Source: Sphingomonas populi
GTDB lineage: Bacteria > Pseudomonadota > Alphaproteobacteria > Sphingomonadales > Sphingomonadaceae
Direction of reading: 5' to 3'
Assembly (NCBI RefSeq): GCF_004208535.1
Contig: NZ_SGIS01000037.1
Span: forward strand, 1-51,226
Length of the DNA: 51,226 bases
Shown: positions 1 to 7,335 of the stretch, one piece after another
Layout of the letters: each line of letters starts with the position of its first letter
Numbering within the stretch: the first letter of the stretch is position 1
Program-made: the position numbers and the translations under genes
The notes under the pieces: model-generated
What the model was told of the DNA's origin: nothing
Seen by the model: the letters and a program-made list of their open reading frames with translations, nothing else
Databases searched by the model: none

Positions 1-479
1 CGCTGCTGGCGAATGACCAACGCTATCTGCTCAGCTCGCGCGAGCGCATTTTCGGCTATGGCTATACCGACTCCGCCGAACTGTTGGGGGATGTTCTGGC
101 AGGCAGGGCAGATTTCCTGCGCCGCCTTACAGTGCCGTCCGGCGAGGGGCTGGCGGGGCGTTGGGACAATGTGACGGGGGGGCTGACGATAGCGCCGGTT
201 CCCGGTGGCAAGCTCGAAGTCCGGATCAACACCAACGAGCCGGTCACCGCGCGATGGGTTTGCGACATTCAAAGCATCGGCCGGCCGGTCGGCGGCGTGC
301 TCGAGATCACGTCCGAAGAGGACGGCTCTACGCTCAGACTGACGCGGGTCGGGCAAACGTTGAAGGTCCAGGCCGAGGCACCAGCGGGTAAAGCGAGTTG
401 GACGCCGGGATATTGCGGGCTGAACGGCTCTGTGGACGGCGATTACTTTTCGATGAAGCCGCGTCCCGGCAAGGGGTAA
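1..479 (+). CDS. C-terminal part of a probable LprI/DUF1311-type secreted protein (5' end outside window)
   Basis: The reading frame is open from base 3 and ends at the TAA at 477-479, so the start lies outside the window. The first visible residues, LLANDQRYLLSSRERIFGYG, resemble the end of an LprI-like helical domain, in which a run of residues leads into 'RxxLxxRERxxGY'. A small beta-rich tail follows. It contains the motifs LAGRWDNVTGG, TARWVCDIQSIGRP and PGYCGLNGSVDGDYF. Two cysteines (in WVCD and GYCG) could form a disulfide, which would fit a periplasmic location. Family assignment rests on remembered similarity to short DUF1311 proteins with such a tail and is moderate. TTG at 84 is an in-frame codon and not a likely start. 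The gene is convergent with the protease gene at 736-1632. Confidence 0.5.
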   Translation, partial: LLANDQRYLLSSRERIFGYGYTDSAELLGDVLAGRADFLRRLTVPSGEGLAGRWDNVTGGLTIAPVPGGKLEVRINTNEPVTARWVCDIQSIGRPVGGVLEITSEEDGSTLRLTRVGQTLKVQAEAPAGKASWTPGYCGLNGSVDGDYFSMKPRPGKG

Positions 480-735
480 TTGCCCGAACTTTCTGCATCG
501 GATCACCGTCTTGGATGTCAGCATGAAGGCGATGCGGCGGCCCATCACTGCACAAGATTTGAGATCCAAAAGCTTGGCTGCCCGACGCTTACGCTGCTTC
601 CATTCTCATCAGCCCCGGGATTTCGGGAAGCTCGCACCGCTCTCTTTTCTCGATCGATTCCAAGAACGCCCGTCGTCGATCGTCCTTCTCAATCGGGAAG
701 GCGTCAGCCGCTTCGATCACTACCCTTGCGCTGGA

Positions 736-1632
736 TCATGCTGGCACCTTGCATCGAGAGTGATCGAACCAGAACCGCTTCGCCTCATGATCGTAGATCA
801 CTCGCAATCCCCGCATCGCGTTGATGCCGAAGATCATGGCCGGCTTGTTATCCAAGCCCCAGCTTTTGAAGACAGCCAGATCAGCGACGCGCACCGTCAG
901 CCCTTCGATCGTGTTGCCGGCAAAGGCCACCTTCGCAACCTTGCCCTCCCGCGTCTCCGTGGCGCGCAATGCCACCCCATACAGGGTTTCGCCCGAGGCG
1001 AAGTCGGGGCCGTTCACGTTGAGGCCTGCCGATCGGGCGAACAACCCGTTTATCTGCGTGCCGCGCGAACCCGTGTCGAGGATCGCCGTTCCCGTGACGC
1101 CGTTGATGGTGACGGGGAAGGTGAGCTGTGTTCCGTCGAGAACGGATCCCCCGTCGACCATCACGGCCTTGGACGAAACCAGCTTCCGCATGGATGCCGG
1201 CTTGGGGGTGAGCGTCGCCGTGCGGCACGGATAATCGAACGTCGCGATCGCACCGTCCATAAGGTCATTGCCCGTCACGCCGGCAGTGATCGCGGCATCC
1301 TTGCGATCGGGAAGGCCCGTCACCTCGACATTGCGAATGGTCCGGCCATCCACGGTAATGCTGTTGAGATGATAGGTGGCCATCATTGCGGCACCGGTCA
1401 TTCCTGTCACGCTGATTGCCGTGCCGGCTGGAAGACGCTGTTGCTTGGCGAACCAGTCATAGACGCCGGAATCGTCCGCTCCGGTATCGAGGATAAAGGG
1501 AACGGTCCCTTTCCCATTGACGAAGGCAGGGACGACCAGATGGCCGTTCCCGGCCGGGGTCAGCAGGACGGTTGCTCCGGCGTAGGTGCTAAGCAACAGG
1601 CATGAGGCTGCAATCGCCGTAATCGGACGCAT
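736..1632 (-). CDS. Exported retropepsin-like aspartyl protease with two protease repeats
   Basis: The 298-residue protein begins with a signal peptide (MRPITAIAASCLLLSTYAGA). It carries two copies of the aspartyl protease active-site motif, ILDTGADDS near residue 47 and ILDTGSRGT near residue 187. Each is followed by a hydrophobic-hydrophobic-G pattern, so one chain could supply both halves of a pepsin-like active site. The family (retropepsin-like, bacterial gag-asp type) normally cleaves peptides, but substrates of the exported bacterial forms are mostly unknown. The start at 1632 is chosen because GGAG lies 5 bases upstream and the signal peptide begins there; an in-frame TTG at 1650 lacks these. 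It is transcribed toward the partial gene at the left edge and lies downstream of the XRE gene. Confidence in the fold is high; its role is unknown. Confidence 0.8.
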   Translation of the reverse strand: MRPITAIAASCLLLSTYAGATVLLTPAGNGHLVVPAFVNGKGTVPFILDTGADDSGVYDWFAKQQRLPAGTAISVTGMTGAAMMATYHLNSITVDGRTIRNVEVTGLPDRKDAAITAGVTGNDLMDGAIATFDYPCRTATLTPKPASMRKLVSSKAVMVDGGSVLDGTQLTFPVTINGVTGTAILDTGSRGTQINGLFARSAGLNVNGPDFASGETLYGVALRATETREGKVAKVAFAGNTIEGLTVRVADLAVFKSWGLDNKPAMIFGINAMRGLRVIYDHEAKRFWFDHSRCKVPA

Positions 1633-1680
1633 CGTTTTCTCCATCATCAAGGGTAAGAGTGCGGCGGGACCGCCGCTGGA

Positions 1681-1902
1681 TCAGGTGTCGGTCGTGGTAT
1701 CGGGATCGTATTCGAGAAGGTCGCCCGGCTGGCAGTCGAGATGCCGGCATATCGCTTCCAGCGTCTCGAACCGGAGCCCTTTGACCTTGCCCGATTTGAA
1801 CAGCGACAGGTTGGCCTCGGTAGCGCCGATCGCGCGCGCCAAGTCTTTCGACCGCATCTTCCGCTTTGCGAGCATCACATCGAGCCGGATGACGATCGCC
1901 AT
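1681..1902 (-). CDS. Small XRE-family HTH transcriptional regulator (DUF2975 partner)
   Basis: This 73-residue protein is almost entirely one Cro/C1-type helix-turn-helix. The motif runs from MLAKRKMRSKDLARAIGATE to LETLEAICRHLDCQPGDLLE, including the 'SKDLARAIGATEANLS' recognition segment. The acidic end, LEYDPDTTTDT, is typical of the short YozG-like regulators. Its ATG overlaps the stop codon of the upstream DUF2975 membrane protein by one base (TGATG), so the two are translationally coupled. Such pairs are common in bacteria and probably autoregulate. An inverted repeat upstream of the pair (2543-2570) could be the operator, which is inference. An in-frame TTG one codon earlier is less likely as the start. 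Confidence 0.85.
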   Translation of the reverse strand: MAIVIRLDVMLAKRKMRSKDLARAIGATEANLSLFKSGKVKGLRFETLEAICRHLDCQPGDLLEYDPDTTTDT

Positions 1903-2507
1903 CAAAAGAAACCGGCACGGTCGCGCTCGATCTCCGAGCCGAAAGCGACGACGTTCACGAACGCGAATAGAAGAATGCCAAGAACCGCCGCATCAAGCTG
2001 GCGGAGCTCCAACTTGACCGCGACAGGGCTCATGCCAGCGAGATACAGGGCGGCGTGGGTGATGAGCGGAACGATGGCATAGGCAATAAGCGCCCATGCG
2101 ACCCGACGCATCAGCACTTCATTGTTCACCGTGAAGATTAGACGTCTCGCATAAAGACGGAACAGGCCGACCAGACTGGACAGGATCACCAGACCGGGAA
2201 CTAGGCGCAATGTCAGCAGGCCGGCCGCCAGTGTGGACTGCCAGATCGTATAGCGGGAGATCGCAACGAAGCCGGCGGGTATGCCAGCCGGATCGTCTTT
2301 TGTGACGATGAAGGAGAAGCCGCCATTCATCATGCCGGCGCGATCCCCGACACGGAAAAGCAGCAAGAGCACCTGAAGCGCTGCGGTCCCCGCCATCAGC
2401 GCCATGACGGCGCACGCAATGACGAAGAACAACCGCCCCCGACGCGCGAGCCTATCGCCTGGTGCCGAACTATCGCTAACGCTCACCTTGCCTTGATGCC
2501 GAATCAT
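1902..2507 (-). CDS. DUF2975 family inner-membrane protein
   Basis: The 201-residue protein has four predicted membrane segments: around residues 26-52 (FFVIACAVMALMAGTAALQV), 88-115, 136-158 and 174-192. This matches the usual DUF2975 layout, with an extracytoplasmic loop between segments one and two. It is the first gene of a two-gene operon with an XRE regulator, and the stop and start codons overlap. DUF2975 proteins have no proven biochemical role. The constant pairing with a YozG-like regulator suggests a membrane-linked regulatory module. The 229-base gap before it is AT-rich and probably holds its promoter. Confidence 0.75.
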   Translation of the reverse strand: MIRHQGKVSVSDSSAPGDRLARRGRLFFVIACAVMALMAGTAALQVLLLLFRVGDRAGMMNGGFSFIVTKDDPAGIPAGFVAISRYTIWQSTLAAGLLTLRLVPGLVILSSLVGLFRLYARRLIFTVNNEVLMRRVAWALIAYAIVPLITHAALYLAGMSPVAVKLELRQLDAAVLGILLFAFVNVVAFGSEIERDRAGFF

Positions 2508-2542
2508 GCCGCCTCCGCACGGCAGGCTATGCTGGATAAATT

Positions 2543-2570
2543 ATCTCAAAACAATAACTAATTTTGATAT
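2543..2570. promoter_or_regulatory. AT-rich inverted repeat, possible operator of the XRE-DUF2975 operon
   Basis: Nine-base arms at 2543-2551 and 2562-2570 (ATCTCAAAA and TTTTGATAT, one mismatch) are separated by 10 bases. They lie in the only AT-rich part of the gap between the divergent DUF2975 gene and the AraC-type gene. The position suits an operator for the small XRE protein, or a site shared by both promoters. No binding evidence exists. Confidence 0.35.
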
Positions 2571-2736
2571 AGAGTAGTTCGGGTACTCCGAAGGTCCATC
2601 TTTTTGGGAAGCCGCAGTCTCCTCAATCACGGTTCCTGGTCGAGAAAGACGAGGCCGGCTATGCGATAACCGCAAGATCGGTCGAGCGCGTCATAACCGG
2701 GATCGCCTAGCTGGCGACGCTACGGAGGACAGGACG

Positions 2737-4146
2737 ATGAAGGCGGCGCTTCACAACTACCATGCCCGCATGCAGCGGGTGCTGGATCACATCGAACGGC
2801 ATTTGGACGATGATCTGGACCTCGATGCGGTAAGCGGCGTCGCCGCCTTCTCAAAATTTCACTTCCACCGACAATTCACGGCGACCTTCGGGCTTTCCGT
2901 GCATCGCTACGTCCAGTTGGCCCGTATGAAGCCGGCATCCTACCGGCTGGCCTATCGGGACGCACAGAGCGTCACCGACATAGCGATGGATGCCGGCTAC
3001 GACGCTCCGGATACCTTCGCCCGCGCCTTTCGGCAACGGTTCGGACAATCCCCTACGTCGTTCAGGAAGGGTCCCAATTGGGAACCGTGGCTTGCGGCCT
3101 TCGGGCCTCTCAGCAACGCGAGGAGCAAGCTCATGCAGACCAATTACGCACCCAATGACGTGACAATCCGCGATGTGGCTCCGACGCCGGTGGCGATCAT
3201 GGAGCATCGCGGCGATCCGGCGACGATCGGCGCGACCATCCAGCGGTTCATCGCCTGGCGCGAGGCGACCGGTCTGCCGCCCAAGACTAATCCGACGTTC
3301 AACGTCTTTCATGCCGATCCGCGGACGGTGCCTCCGGCCGAATATCGCATGGATTTGTGCGTCGGCAGCGATCGACAGATCGAGGCGAACAGCGATGGCG
3401 TCAAAGCCGGACTTATCCCCGGCGGGCGTTGCGCGATGCTACGTGTCGTCGGCAACACCGACGATCTGGAGCCTGCCGCGCTGTACCTCTACCGTGATTG
3501 GCTACCCACCAGCGGCGAAGAAGCGCGGGATTTCCCGCTTTATTGCCAGCGCCTCACCTTCTACGCGGCGGTCATCGCCTGCGGTCGAAAGCCTCCGTTT
3601 AAACCGGTTGTCGAACTGGCGGCTTCGCCGGGAGCTACCCGATACGACCCGCAGGAACGCGCGATCGTGATAGTACCCTACGACATTCTCGATCCCAGCA
3701 CGCGTGCAGCGATGGACCGCTTCGCGGCAATTGGCACGCTCGGCCTCTTGGGTCGGGCCCAATATGTCGAGGTTTTCAATAATCTGCTCGTAGCGCACGA
3801 ACTTGGTCATTGGGTACAGGAAGTGTCGCGTCGCCCCTTGCAGCGGTGGCAGGCCGAGTACGAGGCCAACCGGATGATGGTCGCTTTCTGGCGGGACCAT
3901 CCCGGCACTACCCCAACCGAATTACGTCTGGCGAATTTCGTCGCGCAGCGTACGCCCACGCCTGATCTCGTACCCGGAGGCGTCACGGCCACTGAAGCGG
4001 ACTACTTTAATGCCAACATCACCAGTATCGTATCCGATCCCGCTCGATACAGCCTCTTTCAAAAGAAGATGGTCAGACTTGCGATGTCGGAAAAGTCTAG
4101 ACTGTCATTTTGTCAAGATGTTACTACGTCTTGGCCCAAGAATTGA
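2737..4146 (+). CDS. Chimeric protein: AraC HTH plus GyrI-like domain fused to a zinc metallopeptidase domain
   Basis: The 469-residue frame has three parts. Residues about 10-110 are an AraC-type double helix-turn-helix (HRQFTATFGLSVHRYVQLAR, then TDIAMDAGYDAPDTFARAFR). Residues about 140-273 are a GyrI-like effector domain, as in SoxS/Rob-type regulators that carry their effector domain at the C-terminus. That domain normally ends a few residues after 'DFPxYxQRxxF'. Here, after DFPLYCQRLTFY (codons ending at 3564), the sequence switches to about 190 residues unrelated to it. These contain HELGH (residues 354-358) followed by EYEANRMMVAFWR, the pattern of a zinc peptidase. Such peptidase domains usually occur as separate exported proteins with a signal peptide, which is missing here. 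The simplest reading is a deletion that joined two neighbouring genes in frame near 3560-3570. GGAGGACAGG precedes the ATG. Confidence 0.75.
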   Translation: MKAALHNYHARMQRVLDHIERHLDDDLDLDAVSGVAAFSKFHFHRQFTATFGLSVHRYVQLARMKPASYRLAYRDAQSVTDIAMDAGYDAPDTFARAFRQRFGQSPTSFRKGPNWEPWLAAFGPLSNARSKLMQTNYAPNDVTIRDVAPTPVAIMEHRGDPATIGATIQRFIAWREATGLPPKTNPTFNVFHADPRTVPPAEYRMDLCVGSDRQIEANSDGVKAGLIPGGRCAMLRVVGNTDDLEPAALYLYRDWLPTSGEEARDFPLYCQRLTFYAAVIACGRKPPFKPVVELAASPGATRYDPQERAIVIVPYDILDPSTRAAMDRFAAIGTLGLLGRAQYVEVFNNLLVAHELGHWVQEVSRRPLQRWQAEYEANRMMVAFWRDHPGTTPTELRLANFVAQRTPTPDLVPGGVTATEADYFNANITSIVSDPARYSLFQKKMVRLAMSEKSRLSFCQDVTTSWPKN

Positions 4147-4156
4147 TCTCGCGCCG

Positions 4157-4194
4157 CTTTCCCGAAATGCGACTCTCATAGCATTTCGGGAAAG
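4157..4194. terminator. 14-bp perfect palindrome, terminator-like hairpin
   Basis: CTTTCCCGAAATGC (4157-4170) pairs perfectly with GCATTTCGGGAAAG (4181-4194) around a 10-base loop. The hairpin begins 10 bases after the stop codon of the chimeric gene, which suits a transcription stop. No T-run follows, so a mobile-element remnant is also possible. Confidence 0.45.
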
Positions 4195-4341
4195 GTGGCT
4201 GTCGCATGATTACAGCCATCGCGTTCCCAAAACTTCCCGGACCGCAGTCCGCCGATCTTTGCGGACACTGGCGGGCATTGGCTTTGCCAAGGATGACCGG
4301 TTCTGGCCGAAGCCGTCGTTCTGCAAACCCGGTTTGAAGGA

Positions 4342-4349
4342 CTGGAATG
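4342..4349. repeat. 8-bp target site duplication, left copy (IS66 element)
   Basis: CTGGAATG lies directly outside the left end of the IS66-family element. The identical octamer occurs at 5800-5807 outside the right end. Eight bases is the duplication length expected for the IS66 family. Confidence 0.9.
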
Positions 4350-5799
4350 GTAACTGCTCACGTGGTTGGTGAGTGTGGTGCTCAGGCGACGGCGAAGGTG
4401 CCGTCGACGAGGTCGCGGATGGCGCCGAGAGCAGATTGGCCGCTGAGCCGCGCGGTGCCGGTGACGGAACGATAGCCGGCGTGGATCTGGGCACCCCAGT
4501 CGGACCGGAAGCCGTTGGTGACCTTTCGGAACACGACGGAGGGTCGGATTTCGCGTTCCGAGATGTTGTTGGTGGCGGGCACATCGCGGTTGGTGAGGAA
4601 CACGAAGAACTTCGTCCTCCAGGCCTTGATCTGCCTGAGCAGGATCTTGCCGGCGGGATGGGCGACCGGCGCGCGCATCAGTTGAGAGAGTTTCGTGTCA
4701 GCTCTGGCGGCGTAGCTTGCTAGGGTGGAGGGTTTGAGCTGGTGTCGTCGCTTGCCGACCCGGATCGCCCACCTGAGGTGATCGCGGATTTTCGGGGCGA
4801 AGATCGTGTCACCACAGTCGATGGCATATTGGACGTCGCGCAGCACGTGAGCGAGGCAGACCTGATGCGCCTTGCCCAGTTCCTGCTGCCCGGCATAGCG
4901 ATCTGACACCCACACGTCGGGCTGGTGATCGCCGAGCACCTCCTCGGCAACGCTGCGGGCCCGGCGTGGGGCGATCTTGTGCAGGACCGCCGTGTCCGAG
5001 ATGAACACCCATTGCCACTGGGTGATGCCATTGGTCCGGGTCGTCGTCTCATCCGAAGCGATGATCCGGGCTGAGAGCAGCTTGTCGCCGATCGCCTTGG
5101 TGGCGGCGGTCATGTCCTGGCTCATGCGCCGGAAGATATTGGCAATGGCGCCCTCGGAAATGACAAGCCCGAACAGCTCGGCCGCGATCCGCGACAGCCG
5201 CTCGAAGCTGACATGATGGCTGTGGTGCAGATAGGTCAGCAGCGACCGGATACCCGGGCCAAATGGCGTGCCAGGCGGCATGCCTGCCGGCGCTTGCGCG
5301 CGGTAGCGTCGACCGCAGCCCCGGCAGCGACCACCGAAAAGCTCCACCCGGGTCACGATCGGCGCAATCGGCGGCAGATCGATATGGTCGTAGCGATGCC
5401 GGCAACGCTGGAGCCCGTCCGACACATCGGTCCCGCAATGACCGCAGGCATCGGCCATGACGCGCTCGGTCTTGTCCGGCGTATCCGCCAAAGGCCGCGA
5501 CTTCCCCTCCCGTGGTGGCCGCTTGCCTGCCGACGCCTTGCGCCGCCCCTTGCCACGGCCAAACCCGTCCTTCGACGGCGGAATATGCGAATTGCTCGAC
5601 GTCTTGCGCGGCCTGCCCACCAGCGCCTCAAGCTCGGAAATCCGCGCCGCCATCCGCTCGATCATCTCGTGCTGCGCAAGCAGTAGTTCGTTCTTCTCGG
5701 CTTCCGTCAGAACATGAAGCGGGGGTGGCGCCATCCGAAGCTTGAATCACCCACCGCCGCTCCGCACAAGCCCCTTTGGCCAACCACCTGAGCAGTTAC
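4350..5799 (-). mobile_element. Complete IS66-family insertion sequence, 1450 bp, one transposase gene
   Basis: The ends are inverted repeats. The left reads GTAACTGCTCACGTGGTTGG (4350-4369), and the right (5780-5799, reverse complement) matches it in 19 of 20 bases. GTAA at the tip is typical for IS66. The element is flanked by a perfect 8-bp duplication, CTGGAATG, so it arrived by a simple transposition and neither flank has been rearranged since. It carries only the large transposase gene and lacks the small tnpA and tnpB genes, like the shorter IS66 subgroup (ISBst12 type). It sits in sequence without recognisable genes. Confidence 0.92.
4382..5734 (-). CDS. tnpC: IS66 family transposase (TnpC)
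   Basis: This 450-residue protein is a full-length IS66 transposase. The N-terminus holds a leucine-rich coiled coil (about residues 10-40) and the SSNSHIPPSKDGFGRGK segment. A zinc-binding region follows (CGHCG ... CRGCGRRYRA, about residues 97-145). The DDE nuclease core is visible in three blocks: ASDETTTRTNGITQWQW, VSDRYAGQQELGKAHQVCLAH and NNISEREIRPSVVFRKVTNG, the last carrying the catalytic glutamate. The protein catalyses transposition of its own element. No frameshift or internal stop is present, so the element may be active. Confidence 0.93.
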   Translation of the reverse strand: MAPPPLHVLTEAEKNELLLAQHEMIERMAARISELEALVGRPRKTSSNSHIPPSKDGFGRGKGRRKASAGKRPPREGKSRPLADTPDKTERVMADACGHCGTDVSDGLQRCRHRYDHIDLPPIAPIVTRVELFGGRCRGCGRRYRAQAPAGMPPGTPFGPGIRSLLTYLHHSHHVSFERLSRIAAELFGLVISEGAIANIFRRMSQDMTAATKAIGDKLLSARIIASDETTTRTNGITQWQWVFISDTAVLHKIAPRRARSVAEEVLGDHQPDVWVSDRYAGQQELGKAHQVCLAHVLRDVQYAIDCGDTIFAPKIRDHLRWAIRVGKRRHQLKPSTLASYAARADTKLSQLMRAPVAHPAGKILLRQIKAWRTKFFVFLTNRDVPATNNISEREIRPSVVFRKVTNGFRSDWGAQIHAGYRSVTGTARLSGQSALGAIRDLVDGTFAVA

Positions 5800-5807
5800 C
5801 TGGAATG
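5800..5807. repeat. 8-bp target site duplication, right copy (IS66 element)
   Basis: CTGGAATG repeats the octamer at 4342-4349 on the other side of the element. Removing 4350-5807 would restore the original sequence. Confidence 0.9.
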
Positions 5808-6303
5808 TCCCACGAGGCGCCGATGCCTGTCGATCAGATCCACTCTTTTCCCAGGCATGCTAAATGGTATCCTTCGACACGGGACGCGGGCTAGAAGTTT
5901 AAGCGCGTGCATCGGTGAGGGGCTGAGATCCCTGCGGATTTTCTGCCCGGTTAGACTACCCCCGTTCTACGAGGTCGACCCAGTCGAGGCTCGCCGCGTC
6001 AGAGCCTGTCCAACGAGATCACCCTCGGTTATGCAGAAAATGCCACGTATTCCGACGGAAGGAGGGAAGGGGGAGGGTGGCGTATGGGTCGGTTCGTTGG
6101 AAAAGACCCTCCTGATCAGTACCTTCGAGGTTTCGGGGTATCGTTCGGGGTATCGCCAGAAATCGCTGATAAAAAAACTCAGCTTTTTCTATTACTTAAC
6201 ACGCTCGATCCGGTAGCTGCCGGGCCCACCATCCCTCCCGATCATGGCTTCCCGCGAATCAGGGGCATTTGGCGGGGTATCGAGATCCGAAAACGGAGTA
6301 TCG
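5808..6303. other. Gene-free stretch left of the integrase fossil
   Basis: I see no convincing gene here. Frames are open only by chance and lack start signals or motifs. The visible structure is a purine-rich run near 6060-6080 (GGAGGGAAGGGGGAGGG), a tandem pair of 12-mers at 6132-6155, and an AT-rich segment at 6160-6205 that could hold the promoter of the broken integrase. Confidence 0.5.
6132..6155. repeat. Tandem 12-bp direct repeats upstream of integrase fossil
   Basis: TTCGGGGTATCG occurs twice back to back (6132-6143, 6144-6155). The core GGGGTATCG recurs at 6274-6282, and a near copy, GGAGTATCG, at 6295-6303 just before the integrase ATG. Short direct repeats upstream of a tyrosine integrase gene fit arm-type integrase binding sites of an attP-like region; that role is inference. 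Confidence 0.4.
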
Positions 6304-6512
6304 ATGCCTCTCTCCTTTGCAGCGATCAACGCGGCTTTGCTGCGCGGCAAACCGTACAAGCCTTCCGACCGACACGGCTTCTATCTGCATGTTGCCGCCA
6401 GCGGCACGAAATCCTGGCGCTACACGTAGGATTTTGGCGGCAAGGAAAGGCTCTCACCTTTGGCCGCTCTATCATGCGGTCGTGGTACGGGATCGAACAC
6501 TTCAATGTATGA
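6304..6512 (+). pseudogene. Fragment of a tyrosine integrase, N-terminal arm-binding domain (DUF4102)
   Basis: From ATG 6304 the frame reads MPLSFAAINAALLRGKPYKP, then SDRHGFYLHVAASGTKSWRY. This is the typical opening of phage and island integrases of the P4 type (a 'KPYKLSDxxGLYLxVxPSGxKxWR' pattern). A TAG at 6427-6429 interrupts it, and the next residues, DFGGKERL, still match the family pattern. A shift of frame near 6450 then gives LTFGR, the following family motif. The catalytic domain is missing altogether. The fragment marks a past island or prophage insertion. Stop and frameshift are seen directly; the identity comes from remembered family motifs. Confidence 0.7.
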
Positions 6513-6569
6513 TCTGACTGTCGTCACGATCGGACATCCGAGATGCTATTTGGAAGGAGCGAGCTTGCG

Positions 6570-7280
6570 ATGCATCGACCCGTCAACCTGCCGCATCGCG
6601 AAGCGCATTTCGTCACGCGGATCGGCTGGCTGAGGGCTGCCGTGCTCGGCGCGAACGACGGGCTTCTTTCGACATCGAGCCTGATGGTCGGCGTCGCCGC
6701 TGCGGCAGCCGGGTCTTCGCAGATCGTCTTGACCGGTGTCGCCGGGATCGTCGCGGGTGCGATGTCGATGGCGGCGGGCGAGTTTATCTCGGTCAGTTCA
6801 CAGGCTGACTCCGAGAAAGCGGATATCGCGCGCGAGCGTCTGGAGTTGCGCGACGACCCCGAACACGAGAAGCGCGAGCTTACCGGCATTTACATCAATC
6901 GCGGCCTGCCAAAAGCGCTTGCCATCGAAGTCGTAGAGGCGCTGACCGCGCATGACGCGCTGGAGGCGCACACGCGCGACGAACTCGGCATCACCGACAC
7001 ATCGACGGCAAACCCGCTCCAGGCAGCCATTGCATCGGCCGCGTCGTTTTTGGCAGGCGGCCTGCCACCGCTTGCCGCTGCGGTGCTGGCGCCTGTGGCA
7101 ACGGTTGTTTGGGCGATAGCGATCGTCGCCGTCTTGAGCTTGGCAGCCTTGGGGGCCGTTGGTGCGCGGGCGGGTGGTGCATCGGTTCCGCCTGGCGTTC
7201 TGCGGGTCGTGCTGTGGGGGTCGGTGGCGATGGCGATAACCGCAGCGGCCGGCCATCTGTTTCACGCAACGCTTGGATAG
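6570..7280 (+). CDS. VIT1/CCC1-family Fe2+/Mn2+ transporter
   Basis: This 236-residue inner-membrane protein has the VIT hallmarks: GWLRAAVLGANDGLLSTSSL in the first membrane helix, GAMSMAAGEFISVSSQ in the second, a charged cytoplasmic stretch rich in Glu (residues about 75-135, ERLELRDDPEHEKRELTGIY) and three further helices to the end. In the plant and yeast relatives, the charged stretch binds the metal and the helices exchange Fe2+ or Mn2+ for protons. In bacteria such proteins most likely export or store-balance these metals. The start at 6570 is chosen because GGAAGGAG (6552-6559) sits 10 bases upstream; an ATG at 6543 lacks it. It stands alone and is convergent with the glycosyltransferase gene. 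Confidence 0.88.
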   Translation: MHRPVNLPHREAHFVTRIGWLRAAVLGANDGLLSTSSLMVGVAAAAAGSSQIVLTGVAGIVAGAMSMAAGEFISVSSQADSEKADIARERLELRDDPEHEKRELTGIYINRGLPKALAIEVVEALTAHDALEAHTRDELGITDTSTANPLQAAIASAASFLAGGLPPLAAAVLAPVATVVWAIAIVAVLSLAALGAVGARAGGASVPPGVLRVVLWGSVAMAITAAAGHLFHATLG

Positions 7281-7335
7281 ACGCTCGCGTCGCCGCTTCA
7301 GCGATCGCGTGTCACCGTCCGGGGCCGCTCTACGC

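Noticed and set aside
480..735. Plus-strand frames between the first gene and the protease
   Set aside because: They run through convergent gene ends, have no motif and no ribosome site. I see nothing else in this gap.
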